Assembly (NCBI GenBank): GCA_016794465.1
Contig: JAEUKA010000053.1
Span: forward strand, 1-64,000
Direction of reading: 5' to 3'
DNA: 64,000 nt
Source of the DNA: Myxococcales bacterium
Lineage (GTDB): Bacteria; Myxococcota_A; Polyangia; Palsa-1104; JAEUJZ01
Numbering within the stretch: position 1 is the first letter of the stretch; every line of letters begins with the position of its first letter. The notes below the pieces were generated by a model. The model had not been told where the DNA came from. It searched no databases and saw only the letters and a program-made list of their open reading frames with translations. Below, piece by piece: positions 26,768-35,026 of this stretch. Position numbers and translations under genes: made by a program.

Positions 26768-27430
26768 CTACTTGATCCAGCCTCGGGCGCGGTGGCCTTC
26801 GTCCCGACGGCGGTGCATCTCATCGATCGAGGTCAGCGGCCCCACAACGCGATCGATGTACAGCTTGCCGTCGAGGTGATCCAGCTCATGCTGGGCGATG
26901 CGTGCGTCCCAATCGACCAGCTCGATCTCTTGCCGAGGCCCGCCCGACTCGGGAGTAAAGCGCAGCCGCAGCCGCTTGGCCCGGGGCAGCTGACCACCGA
27001 CGCTGGCCACCGACAAGCACGCCTCGTAGTCAGCTTCCGTCTCGTCGGAGTGAGACAGCAGCTCGGGATCAATGTAGGCGCGCACCACCAGCGACTGACC
27101 GTGCGGTCGGGTGCCGTGCTTGATCAGAAAAACCCGTCGCGACACCCCGATCTGCGGCGCAGCAATGCCGACCCCGCCGGTCTTGCTCAGCGCCTCGCGT
27201 AGCTTTTGCAAAAGTCCCGGTAGATCGTCGTCGGGCGACACGGGCTGCGCCGGCTGGCGGAGCACGCTGGTTGGATCGGGCGCCTCACGATGCCACTGCA
27301 CAATCAGCTGGCGCGTCAGCTCCTCCGTCAGTTTTTCGGGCCGATTGGTACTGGCCTGCGGATGGACACACGCTGCCTGCGTAGTCGCCAAAATCGTCGC
27401 TGCGAGCCAAACGTATCGGCGCCGCTGCAT
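26768..27430 (-). CDS. Peptide deformylase homologue with N-terminal export signal
   Basis: Peptide deformylases remove the formyl group from nascent proteins in the cytoplasm, yet this 220-aa member begins with a signal-like sequence (MQRRRYVWLAATILATTQAAC). The Cys could be a lipidation site, but the residue before it does not fit a strict lipobox, so a signal peptidase I site is also possible. The enzyme motifs are GGVGIAAPQIG (motif 1), EACLS (motif 2, Gly changed to Ala) and QHELDHLDG (motif 3, with both zinc histidines and the catalytic Glu). Its start overlaps the EEP gene stop (TGATG). A standard housekeeping def is not in the window. Confidence 0.8.
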   Translation of the reverse strand: MQRRRYVWLAATILATTQAACVHPQASTNRPEKLTEELTRQLIVQWHREAPDPTSVLRQPAQPVSPDDDLPGLLQKLREALSKTGGVGIAAPQIGVSRRVFLIKHGTRPHGQSLVVRAYIDPELLSHSDETEADYEACLSVASVGGQLPRAKRLRLRFTPESGGPRQEIELVDWDARIAQHELDHLDGKLYIDRVVGPLTSIDEMHRRRDEGHRARGWIK

Positions 27431-28305
27431 CAGCTGTCCTCGGGGGAGGCCTTTGGGGCGGGCTCCGTCGCCAAGCTCAGCTCGGTCAGCACCCCAAAGT
27501 GGTCCGAGGGAAACACGCCATCCTGCCCTTCAGAAAAGCACAGCCGCGACGATGACACCGTCAGCCGATCTTGAGCGCCCGCCAGACCGATCAAGATGTA
27601 GTCAATGCGTTGATCGATCACCGGATCGCGCAGCGGACAGTACGGATTGGTCGACGAAAACGTCGCGCCAGGACCCTGACCGACCTGCGCAAACGTATCG
27701 GAAAATCGTAGTCCACCGTCGGCAGGCCCGTCAGCTGGAACGAGCAGCTCGGCCAGCTCTCGACTCTCCGGCGGCGCATTGAGATCCCCGAGCAGCAGCG
27801 GCGGCAAGATCGGTACGTGCGGCGGAACTCGACCCGGCAGCGCGGCCATTTCCGACGACAACAGCTGACGAATTGCGCCAAGCTGCTGTGCCCGCGTCTC
27901 GGCCAGCTCTGGCTCCCACGACAGGTGCGTCACCACCACCGGTAGCAGCCCCACTTTCATCGACAACAGCAGGTACAGCGCCGAGCGAGTCTCGCGATCC
28001 GATGGCGTCGGCAGCTTCAGCAGTCGCTGCTCACGAAGCGGCTGCTTGATGAGCGCCGCGTTGCCAAACTCCGCCGGAAAGGGCTTTTCAATCGCACAGG
28101 CACGACCGAAGCAGACCCGATACGGCAGCCCCTCGGAAAGCTCGTCGGCCTGCGACGTACCCGGACCGAGCGGCCGCAGCACCTCTTGCAGCGCCACGAC
28201 ATCCGGCGAAAGCCGTGCTAGCTCCTGCCGGATCAGCTGTCGTCGCTTTGCCCACGGCGAGTGATTGCCCCAGATATTCAGCGTCACAACACGCAGCATC
28301 GTCAC
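27430..28305 (-). CDS. Endonuclease/exonuclease/phosphatase family protein
   Basis: A 291-aa EEP-fold metal-dependent phosphodiesterase. The catalytic pieces are visible: RVVTLNIWGNHSPW (Asn), VVALQEVLRPL (metal Glu), VVVTHLSWEP, LLLGDLNAPPES (Asp/Asn pair) and FPSDHFGVLTEL (terminal Asp-His). Members act on DNA, phosphoinositides or sphingomyelin-like lipids; the sequence does not say which. There is no signal peptide. It may start at GTG 28305 or ATG 28299. TAGTAT on the minus strand ends 6 nt before the GTG. Its stop overlaps the deformylase-like gene, so the two are cotranscribed. Confidence 0.88.
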   Translation of the reverse strand: MTMLRVVTLNIWGNHSPWAKRRQLIRQELARLSPDVVALQEVLRPLGPGTSQADELSEGLPYRVCFGRACAIEKPFPAEFGNAALIKQPLREQRLLKLPTPSDRETRSALYLLLSMKVGLLPVVVTHLSWEPELAETRAQQLGAIRQLLSSEMAALPGRVPPHVPILPPLLLGDLNAPPESRELAELLVPADGPADGGLRFSDTFAQVGQGPGATFSSTNPYCPLRDPVIDQRIDYILIGLAGAQDRLTVSSSRLCFSEGQDGVFPSDHFGVLTELSLATEPAPKASPEDS

Positions 28306-28311
28306 CCACTC

Positions 28312-28317
28312 ATACTA
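28312..28317 (-). promoter_or_regulatory. Possible -10 element (TAGTAT) of the EEP gene
   Basis: TAGTAT, read on the minus strand, lies 6 nt before the GTG at 28305 with no Shine-Dalgarno between, matching the spacing at the GH18 gene. It suggests a leaderless start; no -35 box is clear. Confidence 0.3.
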
Positions 28318-28425
28318 CCCGGAGAAGCGTCGCAGAGCTGTCTGCGTGCCGCTTGGGACTCGCTGTGGGTTTGGGTCTTGCAGAACTTGCGCCGGTCGGG
28401 TTACTAGTGGACAAACTCACGATTC

Positions 28426-28429
28426 GGAG
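28426..28429 (+). promoter_or_regulatory. Shine-Dalgarno GGAG deciding the infC start
   Basis: GGAG ends 8 nt before CTG 28438, the best-placed start for the IF-3 N-terminus. The frame closes at TAG 28405-28407 and contains no ATG, GTG or TTG before the conserved IF-3 core. Confidence 0.55.
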
Positions 28430-28437
28430 CCACGACC

Positions 28438-29142
28438 CTGAGACACGAAAGCCGCCCCTCTCCCACCGAGCAGTATCGAGTCAACCACCGCATCCGCATT
28501 CCTCGCGTCCGTGTGATCGGTAGCGACGGTCAACAGATCGGCATTCTGGAAACCCCAGATGCACTTCGCCTCGCCCGCGAAGAGGGACTCGACCTAGTCG
28601 AGATCTCCCCGAAGGCTGTGCCGCCCGTCTGCAAGATCATGGACTATGGTCGCTTCAAATACGAAACGGCCAAAAAGGAACGTGAAGAGCGCAGCAAGCG
28701 CACCGTGATCGAGGTCAAGGAGATGAAGTTTCGTCCCAAGACCGACGAACACGACTTTGACTTCAAGGTAAAACACATCCGCGAGTTCCTGGCCGAGGGA
28801 AACAAGGCCAAGCTGGTCATCCAGTTTCGTGGCCGCGAGATTGTGCACCCCGAGGTCGGCCAGAACGTGCTGCGGCGAGTTGTGGAGGCGTGTCAGGACG
28901 TTGGGATTGTCGAGCAGCCGCCGATGATGGAAGGTCGGCGAATGCTGATGATCATTGGTCCGCGTCCACAGGCTGCCACCAAGCCAAGGCCCGTCGCGCC
29001 AAGTCCGGCTCCTGCGGGGGCTCCATCCGTGGCTGCTGCGGCGCCCGTGGCCAGTGCATCGCCCGTGACAGCTCCACCGCCGGCAATGTCCGCTGCGCCC
29101 GCCTCAGCAGCGGCCGTTTCTGTTCCGAAAGTGGAGCGCTGA
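28438..29142 (+). CDS. infC: Translation initiation factor IF-3 with Ala/Pro-rich C-terminal extension
   Basis: Binds the 30S subunit and enforces accurate start-codon choice. The N domain includes YRVNHRIRIPRVRVIGSDG, EGLDLVEISPKAVPPVCKIM and DYGRFKYE; the C domain includes KEMKFRPKTDEHDFDFK and LVIQFRGREIVHPEVG. The first GTG (28513) would delete the conserved start of the N domain, so a rare start is needed; CTG 28438 with GGAG 8 nt upstream fits, giving 234 aa. Non-AUG starts on infC are known from E. coli (AUU) and Myxococcus dsg (AUC), where they allow autoregulation. About 60 Ala/Pro/Ser-rich residues follow the core. rpmI and rplT do not follow it here. Confidence 0.93.
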   Translation: MRHESRPSPTEQYRVNHRIRIPRVRVIGSDGQQIGILETPDALRLAREEGLDLVEISPKAVPPVCKIMDYGRFKYETAKKEREERSKRTVIEVKEMKFRPKTDEHDFDFKVKHIREFLAEGNKAKLVIQFRGREIVHPEVGQNVLRRVVEACQDVGIVEQPPMMEGRRMLMIIGPRPQAATKPRPVAPSPAPAGAPSVAAAAPVASASPVTAPPPAMSAAPASAAAVSVPKVER

Positions 29143-29240
29143 GTCGACGCTACGGAAAGCCGGACGAACCTGGGCGAGCTTCTGCTAGGATGAGCCTGAC
29201 GATGCAGGCTCTGCCGGGTTTGCAGTCGGGAAGACCAGAT

Positions 29241-29555
29241 ATGCACGACACAAACCGATCATCGCAAAGCAGCCCTGGCAACGGACTACTCGGGAAGCTG
29301 CTGTTGGCTGTGTGCGTGGCTGTGGTTGGCTGTGGTGGCAGTGCCCCCGAAGCCAGCGCAGCGCTTATCAGTGGCATGCCGCGCTGTGACGCGTCGCTGC
29401 TGCATCCACACATCTCTGTTGGTAGCGTCGCCGGTCAGCCCGGCAAGACGATCGTCTACGTTGATGGAGTGATGGCCTGCGTCGACGACAGCAGCCGAGT
29501 GGATCAGATCCTCACCCAGCTGGAAATCCGCAGTCCAGGCATCCTCGCTCGCTAG
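29241..29555 (+). CDS. Small lipoprotein of unknown function
   Basis: Codes for 104 aa. A lipoprotein signal (LLGKLLLAVCVAVVGC, lipobox VVGC) is followed by a mature part of about 75 residues with two cysteines (MPRCDASLLH and VMACVDDSS), which may form a disulfide. The region GKTIVYVDGVMACVDDSSRV looks beta-like. No family is recognised. An in-frame ATG at 29190 would add 17 residues before the signal and is less likely. It is convergent to the glutaryl-CoA dehydrogenase gene. Confidence 0.65.
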   Translation: MHDTNRSSQSSPGNGLLGKLLLAVCVAVVGCGGSAPEASAALISGMPRCDASLLHPHISVGSVAGQPGKTIVYVDGVMACVDDSSRVDQILTQLEIRSPGILAR

Positions 29556-29580
29556 CCCGCCCGACAGTTCGATCTAAAAG

Positions 29581-30747
29581 CTAAAACGCCGCGCTGCCGG
29601 TGATGTCCTCGCCGACAATCAGCGTATGGATGTGATCGGTGCCCTCGTAGGTGAAGACCGACTCGAGGTTGCACATGTGACGGCCGCTCTGATACTCGTC
29701 GGTGATGCCGTTGGCGCCGAGCAGATCGCGGGCGTTGCGGGCGCACTCAAGGGCCATCTTGACGTTGTTGCGCTTGGCGAGGCTGACCTGCTGCGGTCGG
29801 CTCTTGCCGGCCTCTTTCAGTCGCCCCAGCTGTAGACATAGCAGCTGCGCCTTGGTGATCTCTTGCAGCATGTCGACGAGCTTGAGCTGCACCAGCTGAT
29901 GCGCGGCGATCGGCTTGCCAGCAAACTGGACCCGTTCCTTGCAGTACGACAGCGCCTCGTCGTAACAGGCCATCGCCGCGCCGACCGCTCCGAACGCAAT
30001 GCCGAAGCGCGCTTGGTTCAGACACGACAGCGGGCCCCGCAGACCCTTGACCCCCGGCAGCAGCGAGGACTTTGGTAGCAAGCAGTCCTCGAAAATCAGC
30101 TCTGAAGTGACCGAAGCGCGCAGCGAGAACTTGCCGTGGATGTCGCGGGTCGAGAAGCCAGGCAGGCCGCGCTCGACGACAAAGCCGCGCACCAGACCAT
30201 CATCGCACTTGGCCCACACCACCGCTAGGTCGGCAAGCCCGCCAGAGGTGATCCAGCGCTTCTCGCCGCTCAGCACGTAGCCGTCGCTGGTTTCGCGAGC
30301 GGTGGTGCGCATGCCGCCGGGGTTGCTGCCAAAGTCCGGCTCGGTGAGGCCAAAGCAGCCGATCAGCTCGCCGCTGGCCAGCTTCGGGAGGTAGCGCAGC
30401 TTCTGTTCTTCGCTGCCGAAAGCGTGAATTGGATACATCACCAGCGCGCCCTGCACCGACGCGAAGCTGCGGACACCGGAGTCGCCGCGCTCCAGCTCCT
30501 GCATGATCAGTCCGTAAGCGACCGCGCCGAGTCCCGGGCAGCCGTAGCCGACGAGGTTTGCGCCCAGCGCCCCGAGCGTACCAAGCCGCCGAGGCCACGT
30601 TTGGTCGAAGGTCCCGTCGCGGAAATGGCGGCCGATGACGGGCATGATCTCGTCGTCGACAAAGCGGCGGAACGTGGCGGAAATCAGCTTCTCTTCGTCG
30701 GTGAGTAGGTCGGCAACCTGAAAGTAATCAACGCCGTGAAAAGGCAT
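29581..30747 (-). CDS. gcdH: Glutaryl-CoA dehydrogenase-like acyl-CoA dehydrogenase
   Basis: A flavoenzyme that oxidises and decarboxylates glutaryl-CoA to crotonyl-CoA in lysine and tryptophan breakdown. The 388-aa sequence has the blocks typical of this branch: ELERGDSGVRSFASVQGALV (with the Arg that holds the glutaryl carboxylate), ELIGCFGLTEPDFGSNPGG, SGEKRWITSGGLADLAVVW and the end FTYEGTDHIHTLIVGEDITG, whose Glu is the catalytic base. A strong AGGAGG precedes ATG 30747. No ETF or other lysine-degradation genes are adjacent. A related short-chain specificity cannot be excluded. Confidence 0.88.
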   Translation of the reverse strand: MPFHGVDYFQVADLLTDEEKLISATFRRFVDDEIMPVIGRHFRDGTFDQTWPRRLGTLGALGANLVGYGCPGLGAVAYGLIMQELERGDSGVRSFASVQGALVMYPIHAFGSEEQKLRYLPKLASGELIGCFGLTEPDFGSNPGGMRTTARETSDGYVLSGEKRWITSGGLADLAVVWAKCDDGLVRGFVVERGLPGFSTRDIHGKFSLRASVTSELIFEDCLLPKSSLLPGVKGLRGPLSCLNQARFGIAFGAVGAAMACYDEALSYCKERVQFAGKPIAAHQLVQLKLVDMLQEITKAQLLCLQLGRLKEAGKSRPQQVSLAKRNNVKMALECARNARDLLGANGITDEYQSGRHMCNLESVFTYEGTDHIHTLIVGEDITGSAAF

Positions 30748-30785
30748 CGCAGCCTCCTGTTGGTACTGTGGGAACGCGCGGCGAC

Positions 30786-31739
30786 TCAGCGTCTCACGGC
30801 GCAGACGAGCAGCTCGAGGCCGGCGCGGGTGATGGCAGAGTCGGTCGGGACTTCCTCGTGGGTGATGTCAAAAGCGGGCCGCAGTCGGGCGCGAAGCTCG
30901 TCGCGGCTTGAGGCATAGGGCGGACCGCCGGGATAGTCATGGGGATAAAACAGTCCGACGAGAACACCGCCGGGACGGAGCAGCTGGGCGACCGCCCGCA
31001 TGTACTCATCGCGACGGTGCGGCTCGATGGCGCAGAAGCAGTTGTGCTCGACCACCCGATCGAAGCGGCCGCACTGACGAGGATCGCGGCTCGGCCAGGA
31101 AAACAGATCTTGCTGCTCGAAGGTGACGGTGGCGGACAGGCCTTTGGCAGCAGCGGATCGCCGGGACAGCTCGACGGCGGCTGGCGCGATGTCAATGCCC
31201 ACCACGTGTGACGCCGGCTCCCCAACCTCGGCGAGCAGCAGCGCTTCATGACCGCGCCCACAGCCCACCACCAGCGACCACTCACCACGCCGAGGCGGAT
31301 GAGCAGCAAAGTAGCGAGCCAGCGGCGGCGTCGCCCGGCCCATCTCCCAGCCATCGCCCCCGTGGTGATACAGATACTCCCAGCGTGACTCCACATCGAG
31401 CCCGGGCGGATCAGGCGTACGTGCCATCGCTTCCCGTCGAGCATTCCGCGCCAGCTCGCGCAGCAGCGTCTGCGCTTCCTGATAGTCGAGCGACTCGATG
31501 CGGCTGCCACAGCGAACCGCGATGGTCTTGGCATCGGCGTCCAGCCACAGCTCTGCGAACACTTCCCCGTCGGGCAGGCGTCCGGTCTGCCACAGCCAGG
31601 TTTGCAGCGCCTTACCACCGTCGAGGATTCGTGCAGTAGCCTCGGGACCCAGCATGCCGTCCACCACTCGCTCGGGGTGAGTGGCGCGCACCTTCGTCAC
31701 AAGCTGCGTCGTATTGATATGTAGCGTTCGCAGTTCCAC
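30786..31739 (-). CDS. SAM-dependent methyltransferase (TPMT-like) with N-terminal extension
   Basis: Codes for 317 aa. The C-terminal 200 residues form a class I methyltransferase: WEMGRATPPLARYF (the thiopurine-methyltransferase-type entry motif), LVVGCGRGHEALLLAEVG (motif I, SAM loop), VVGIDIAPAAVEL (motif II) and FDRVVEHNCFCAIEP. The first 110 residues are an extra domain with no known match. Such enzymes methylate thiols, thiocyanate, halides or small metabolites. The start is GTG 31739 with AGGAAG about 13 nt upstream. It is the gene upstream of gcdH, 38 nt away. Confidence 0.8.
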   Translation of the reverse strand: MELRTLHINTTQLVTKVRATHPERVVDGMLGPEATARILDGGKALQTWLWQTGRLPDGEVFAELWLDADAKTIAVRCGSRIESLDYQEAQTLLRELARNARREAMARTPDPPGLDVESRWEYLYHHGGDGWEMGRATPPLARYFAAHPPRRGEWSLVVGCGRGHEALLLAEVGEPASHVVGIDIAPAAVELSRRSAAAKGLSATVTFEQQDLFSWPSRDPRQCGRFDRVVEHNCFCAIEPHRRDEYMRAVAQLLRPGGVLVGLFYPHDYPGGPPYASSRDELRARLRPAFDITHEEVPTDSAITRAGLELLVCAVRR

Positions 31740-31769
31740 GCGGCGGGCTTCCTATTTTGCGACTGCGGA

Positions 31770-32276
31770 CTAGCCGAACACTTTTTTGGTCAGGCCGCCG
31801 CTCGCATCCAGAGACAGCACGGACTCGAAGCCACCGACAGACTCACCGGCGACAAACAGCAGGGGAAACTCGGTGGCGTGCGCCTTGGTGAGCGCCCAGC
31901 TGCGGGTCGCTTCATCATCGGTTACATCGAGGACTTGGTACGGAATGCTCCGACCTTTGAGCACATCCTCGAGCCGCTTGCGCTCGCGCACAAACTGATC
32001 GGTGACGTAGAGCATGACCGGCGCCGCCTCTTTCTTCGCCGGTGCCACGTGGCCGGCGCGCGCTTTTTCGGCCAGCGCTTGCAGGCGCTCTTCCTCGGCT
32101 TGGCGACGCTCCAGCTCGTCCGAAGCCGCCAGTGGACGCCCGAGCAGGTCGTTGACAAACCCCGCTGCCCGTCGCGCATACCGTACCGGCGGCAGAAAAT
32201 TGCCCGTCTCAGACGAGATTGCCGCATACGCCAGCGTCTTGCCGCGACGAAGAACACCTTCAACAGCTTTTTTCAT
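31770..32276 (-). CDS. Protein with a cysteine-free glutaredoxin-like C-terminal domain
   Basis: Codes for 168 aa. After a basic, helical N-terminal half with ELERRQAEEERLQALAEKAR comes a glutaredoxin-like fold of about 80 residues: PVMLYVTDQFVRERKRLEDVLKGR as the first strand and helix, YQVLDVTDD, then FPLLFVAGESVGGFESVL, which contains the cis-Pro turn and the GG loop seen in glutaredoxins. The redox CxxC site is replaced (TDQF), and no cysteine exists in the domain, so it cannot do thiol chemistry. A binding role, as in SH3BGR-like proteins, is possible. No signal peptide. Confidence 0.65.
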   Translation of the reverse strand: MKKAVEGVLRRGKTLAYAAISSETGNFLPPVRYARRAAGFVNDLLGRPLAASDELERRQAEEERLQALAEKARAGHVAPAKKEAAPVMLYVTDQFVRERKRLEDVLKGRSIPYQVLDVTDDEATRSWALTKAHATEFPLLFVAGESVGGFESVLSLDASGGLTKKVFG

Positions 32277-32339
32277 AAGGACTCACTCATTACGCGGCGG
32301 GTCTACCGCTGTCAACGGCTTACCTTGCGGGTCGCGTGG

Positions 32340-33854
32340 CTACTTGCGGACGATGACGCGGGTGCCTCGGGGCAGCGACGGACCTCCGCGATGCGACGGC
32401 GTGGTGATGGTGTGCCAGCCGATCGGCAGATCGGGCGAGGTGAAGGAGAAGAACTGCTCGGCGGCGGGCGGGCTCAGGTTGACGCAGCCGTGGCTGACGG
32501 CGTGGCCAAGCTTGTCGTGCCACAGCACCGCGTGCAGGCCAATTCGACCGTTGAAAAACTGGGCGTGCGGCACTTCCCGAAAGTCGTATTGCGACGCGGC
32601 CCCAGCGAGGTTGGCCATCGTCTGCGTCAAGTATTTGCGATAGATGTAAAACGAACCGGGCGGTGTCGAGCCCTCGATTCCCGTCGACACCAGCGCTGCG
32701 AAGATCGGCTTGGCACCCTGATAGGCGATGGCGACCTGCTCGGAGAGGTGGATGTCGATCCAGTGCTCGTCGGTTGAGATCCCGGGCGGCGGCGACATCG
32801 GCAGCACTCGCCGGAGCTGCTGCGTCTCGACCTCGAACTGGCTTGCTGAAACCCAGGCCGGCTTGCTGGAACCAACGGCCCGCAGCGCCACTCGGGTGGA
32901 CTCGGGGAGGACGACAGCTTGACGACCCGGTGAGCTCTCGGTGCCTTCGCTTAGGTAGAGCACGCCGTAGCGCGGCAGATACGCCACCGGTCCAGCGTCG
33001 GACTTGGGCAGAAAGATCGGGACACCATCTTCCCCAACCGGCGGCACCGCCCACGCCAGCCGCTGACCGGGCGGCACCGAGTCGAGCTTCACCGCCGGCG
33101 CATCGGGCGGGTCATACAGCTGCACGTCGCTCTTGGGCAGCCACTGGCGACCGATCAGCTGGACCTCAGCGCCTCGGGCCTGGGTCACTGTGACGCCATC
33201 GCCCTTGTGGAGAATCTGCCGCAGAAAGCTACCGGTGCCGCGCAGCCGGGTCACCAGCGCCGAGACGACGCCATAGCGAAACCGCTGCCAGCCCGAGCTC
33301 TTTTCTTGCGCGGGTGGACTGGAGAGATAGCCCGGCTCGACGTTGACTTCAGCGGCGCAGACATAACCACTGGGAAGCGCCGAGAGCCAGCTGCGACACA
33401 GACCGGTGTGGGTGCTCAGCGGCTGTCCGACGAGAATGGCAGTGTGACCGCGCAGCTCGCCGAGCGTCGTCGCTGCATAGCTTGGTAGCGCCAGGATCTT
33501 CACCGGCAGATCGCGCCGTTTCGGCAGCGCCCAGCGGACCGCGATCTCTCCAGCCGGTGGTGGCTCAGGCTCGACGAGAGGCTTTGGCGGCGTGCCGACT
33601 GGCGCTTGCCGCAGCGGACCGTCACTTGGGCGCCCTGTCGACAGTCGCAGCTTGCCCGGCCAGAGCCAACGCTTGCCGACTCGGAGCGCTTCGCGGCTTC
33701 GCGACTGCGGACGCAGCTCTTGACTCGGTGACAGCGTCGGACGATGGATCGGCGCCGAGAATCGACCGTGTCGCGGTCCTCCCCACGCCTGCGCCCCCCC
33801 GAGCGTCACCAGCAAGAGCAGCCCCCAAGGACTGTGCATACGCCTGCTCGACAT
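32340..33854 (-). CDS. Exported L,D-transpeptidase (YkuD domain)
   Basis: Forms 3-3 peptidoglycan cross-links or attaches proteins to the wall. The 504-aa protein has a signal peptide (MHSPWGLLLLVTLGGAQAWG), a long N-terminal region of about 340 residues without a recognised domain, and a C-terminal YkuD domain (about 355-500). The active site is intact: the His-containing GRIGLHAVLWHD, then the catalytic HAVSHGCVNLSPPAAEQFF with Ser-His-Gly-Cys. An in-frame ATG at 33839 begins directly before the signal peptide and is as good as 33854. It is divergent to the SH3b-NlpC/P60 lipoprotein gene. Confidence 0.92.
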   Translation of the reverse strand: MSSRRMHSPWGLLLLVTLGGAQAWGGPRHGRFSAPIHRPTLSPSQELRPQSRSREALRVGKRWLWPGKLRLSTGRPSDGPLRQAPVGTPPKPLVEPEPPPAGEIAVRWALPKRRDLPVKILALPSYAATTLGELRGHTAILVGQPLSTHTGLCRSWLSALPSGYVCAAEVNVEPGYLSSPPAQEKSSGWQRFRYGVVSALVTRLRGTGSFLRQILHKGDGVTVTQARGAEVQLIGRQWLPKSDVQLYDPPDAPAVKLDSVPPGQRLAWAVPPVGEDGVPIFLPKSDAGPVAYLPRYGVLYLSEGTESSPGRQAVVLPESTRVALRAVGSSKPAWVSASQFEVETQQLRRVLPMSPPPGISTDEHWIDIHLSEQVAIAYQGAKPIFAALVSTGIEGSTPPGSFYIYRKYLTQTMANLAGAASQYDFREVPHAQFFNGRIGLHAVLWHDKLGHAVSHGCVNLSPPAAEQFFSFTSPDLPIGWHTITTPSHRGGPSLPRGTRVIVRK

Positions 33855-34109
33855 GCTGTGGCTCGCCCATTATATCAGGCGTCACCGTCGACAAAGCAGC
33901 CACCGAAAAGCGCCACGATTTCGCGAGCTTGGCTGACCTGGCCCGATCGGATGCGGGCCGCAACCTACAAAGGTGAGGTCTAGACCCCCAGCCAGGGCCG
34001 TCGTGCGGGCGCTCTGCCGAGTGAAAATGGGTCAAATTTTGCCCGATTTCTCCTGGCAAGCCGCTTGCATTGCCATCCAGCCATTCCTGCTACCTGTCTG
34101 GAGGCTCTG

Positions 34110-34937
34110 ATGCGTCGTTCGTCGCTGTTTGCGGTTGGTGCGTGCTTGATGTTGTCGTCCCTGCTCGTCGGCTGTGGCAGCGAGCTGTCCTCCGAGGCTG
34201 TGGGCGAGGCTCCTGGTGAGCAAGAAGCCGTCCTCGATGCACCGAATAGCGAGCTTCAAGCCGAGGCCGCCCGCGTCGGTGAGCCCGCCGAAGTGACCGC
34301 CACCAGCCTCAACCTGCGCAGCGGACCCAGTACCAGCTACGGCATCATCGCCAGCATGCCGCGCGGCACCGTCGTCCAGGTCCACAGCGTCTCCAGCGGC
34401 TGGTACAAGATCACCTGGGGCAGTCGAACCGGCTGGTGCTCGGGGCAGTACCTCACCCCACACGCGATCCAAGGCGGCGTCGCCGAGGCCATCCAGCGCG
34501 CCGAGTCAGGCGTAGGCTTTTCCTACTGGTGGGGCGGTGGCTGCTGGAAGCCCGGCTCCAGTGAAAAAGGCAGCTGCAGCGGCTCATGTCCATCGTGCTC
34601 GCACCGTGGCAGCTACGGCGCCGACTGCTCTGGCTACGTCGCCAAGGTCTGGCAAGTGCCCGGTGCCAGCTCCGTGTCGAGCTGTTCCCATCCGTACTCG
34701 ACCTACAACTTCACCAACGAGTCGCGCGAGTGGCGCACGGTCGCACGCGGCTCGGCCAAGCGCGGCGATGCCTTTGTGTATAACCAAAACGGCGCCGGCC
34801 ACATCTTCTTATTCGACAATGGCGATCCGTGGGGCTGGATGAAAGCCTATGAGGCCAAAGGCTGCAGCTACGGCATTGTTTACGGCTCACGCACCGCCGG
34901 CTCGAACTACAAAGTCATTCGCCGCGACGGCTTCTAG
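34110..34937 (+). CDS. Lipoprotein with SH3b and NlpC/P60 cell-wall hydrolase domains
   Basis: A 275-aa envelope protein that probably cleaves peptidoglycan stem peptides. A lipoprotein signal (LSSLLVGC) leads into an acidic linker, then a bacterial SH3 domain (about 60-115, ATSLNLRSGPSTSYGIIASM and SGWYKITWGSRTGWC), which binds the wall. The NlpC/P60-like domain follows: YGADCSGYVAKVW contains the nucleophile Cys173, and GAGHIFLFDNGD contains His231. Extra cysteines (GSCSGSCPSCSH) suggest disulfides. GGAGG stands 6 nt before ATG 34110; the frame to 34065 is ignored. It is divergent to the L,D-transpeptidase. Confidence 0.9.
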   Translation: MRRSSLFAVGACLMLSSLLVGCGSELSSEAVGEAPGEQEAVLDAPNSELQAEAARVGEPAEVTATSLNLRSGPSTSYGIIASMPRGTVVQVHSVSSGWYKITWGSRTGWCSGQYLTPHAIQGGVAEAIQRAESGVGFSYWWGGGCWKPGSSEKGSCSGSCPSCSHRGSYGADCSGYVAKVWQVPGASSVSSCSHPYSTYNFTNESREWRTVARGSAKRGDAFVYNQNGAGHIFLFDNGDPWGWMKAYEAKGCSYGIVYGSRTAGSNYKVIRRDGF

Positions 34938-35026
34938 TCCTCCCCCGAAATCGCCAGTCGTTCCCGCAGCTATGTCGATATGATTCGACTGGAAAATAGC
35001 TCGCGCGCTATCATCATCAAAATACG

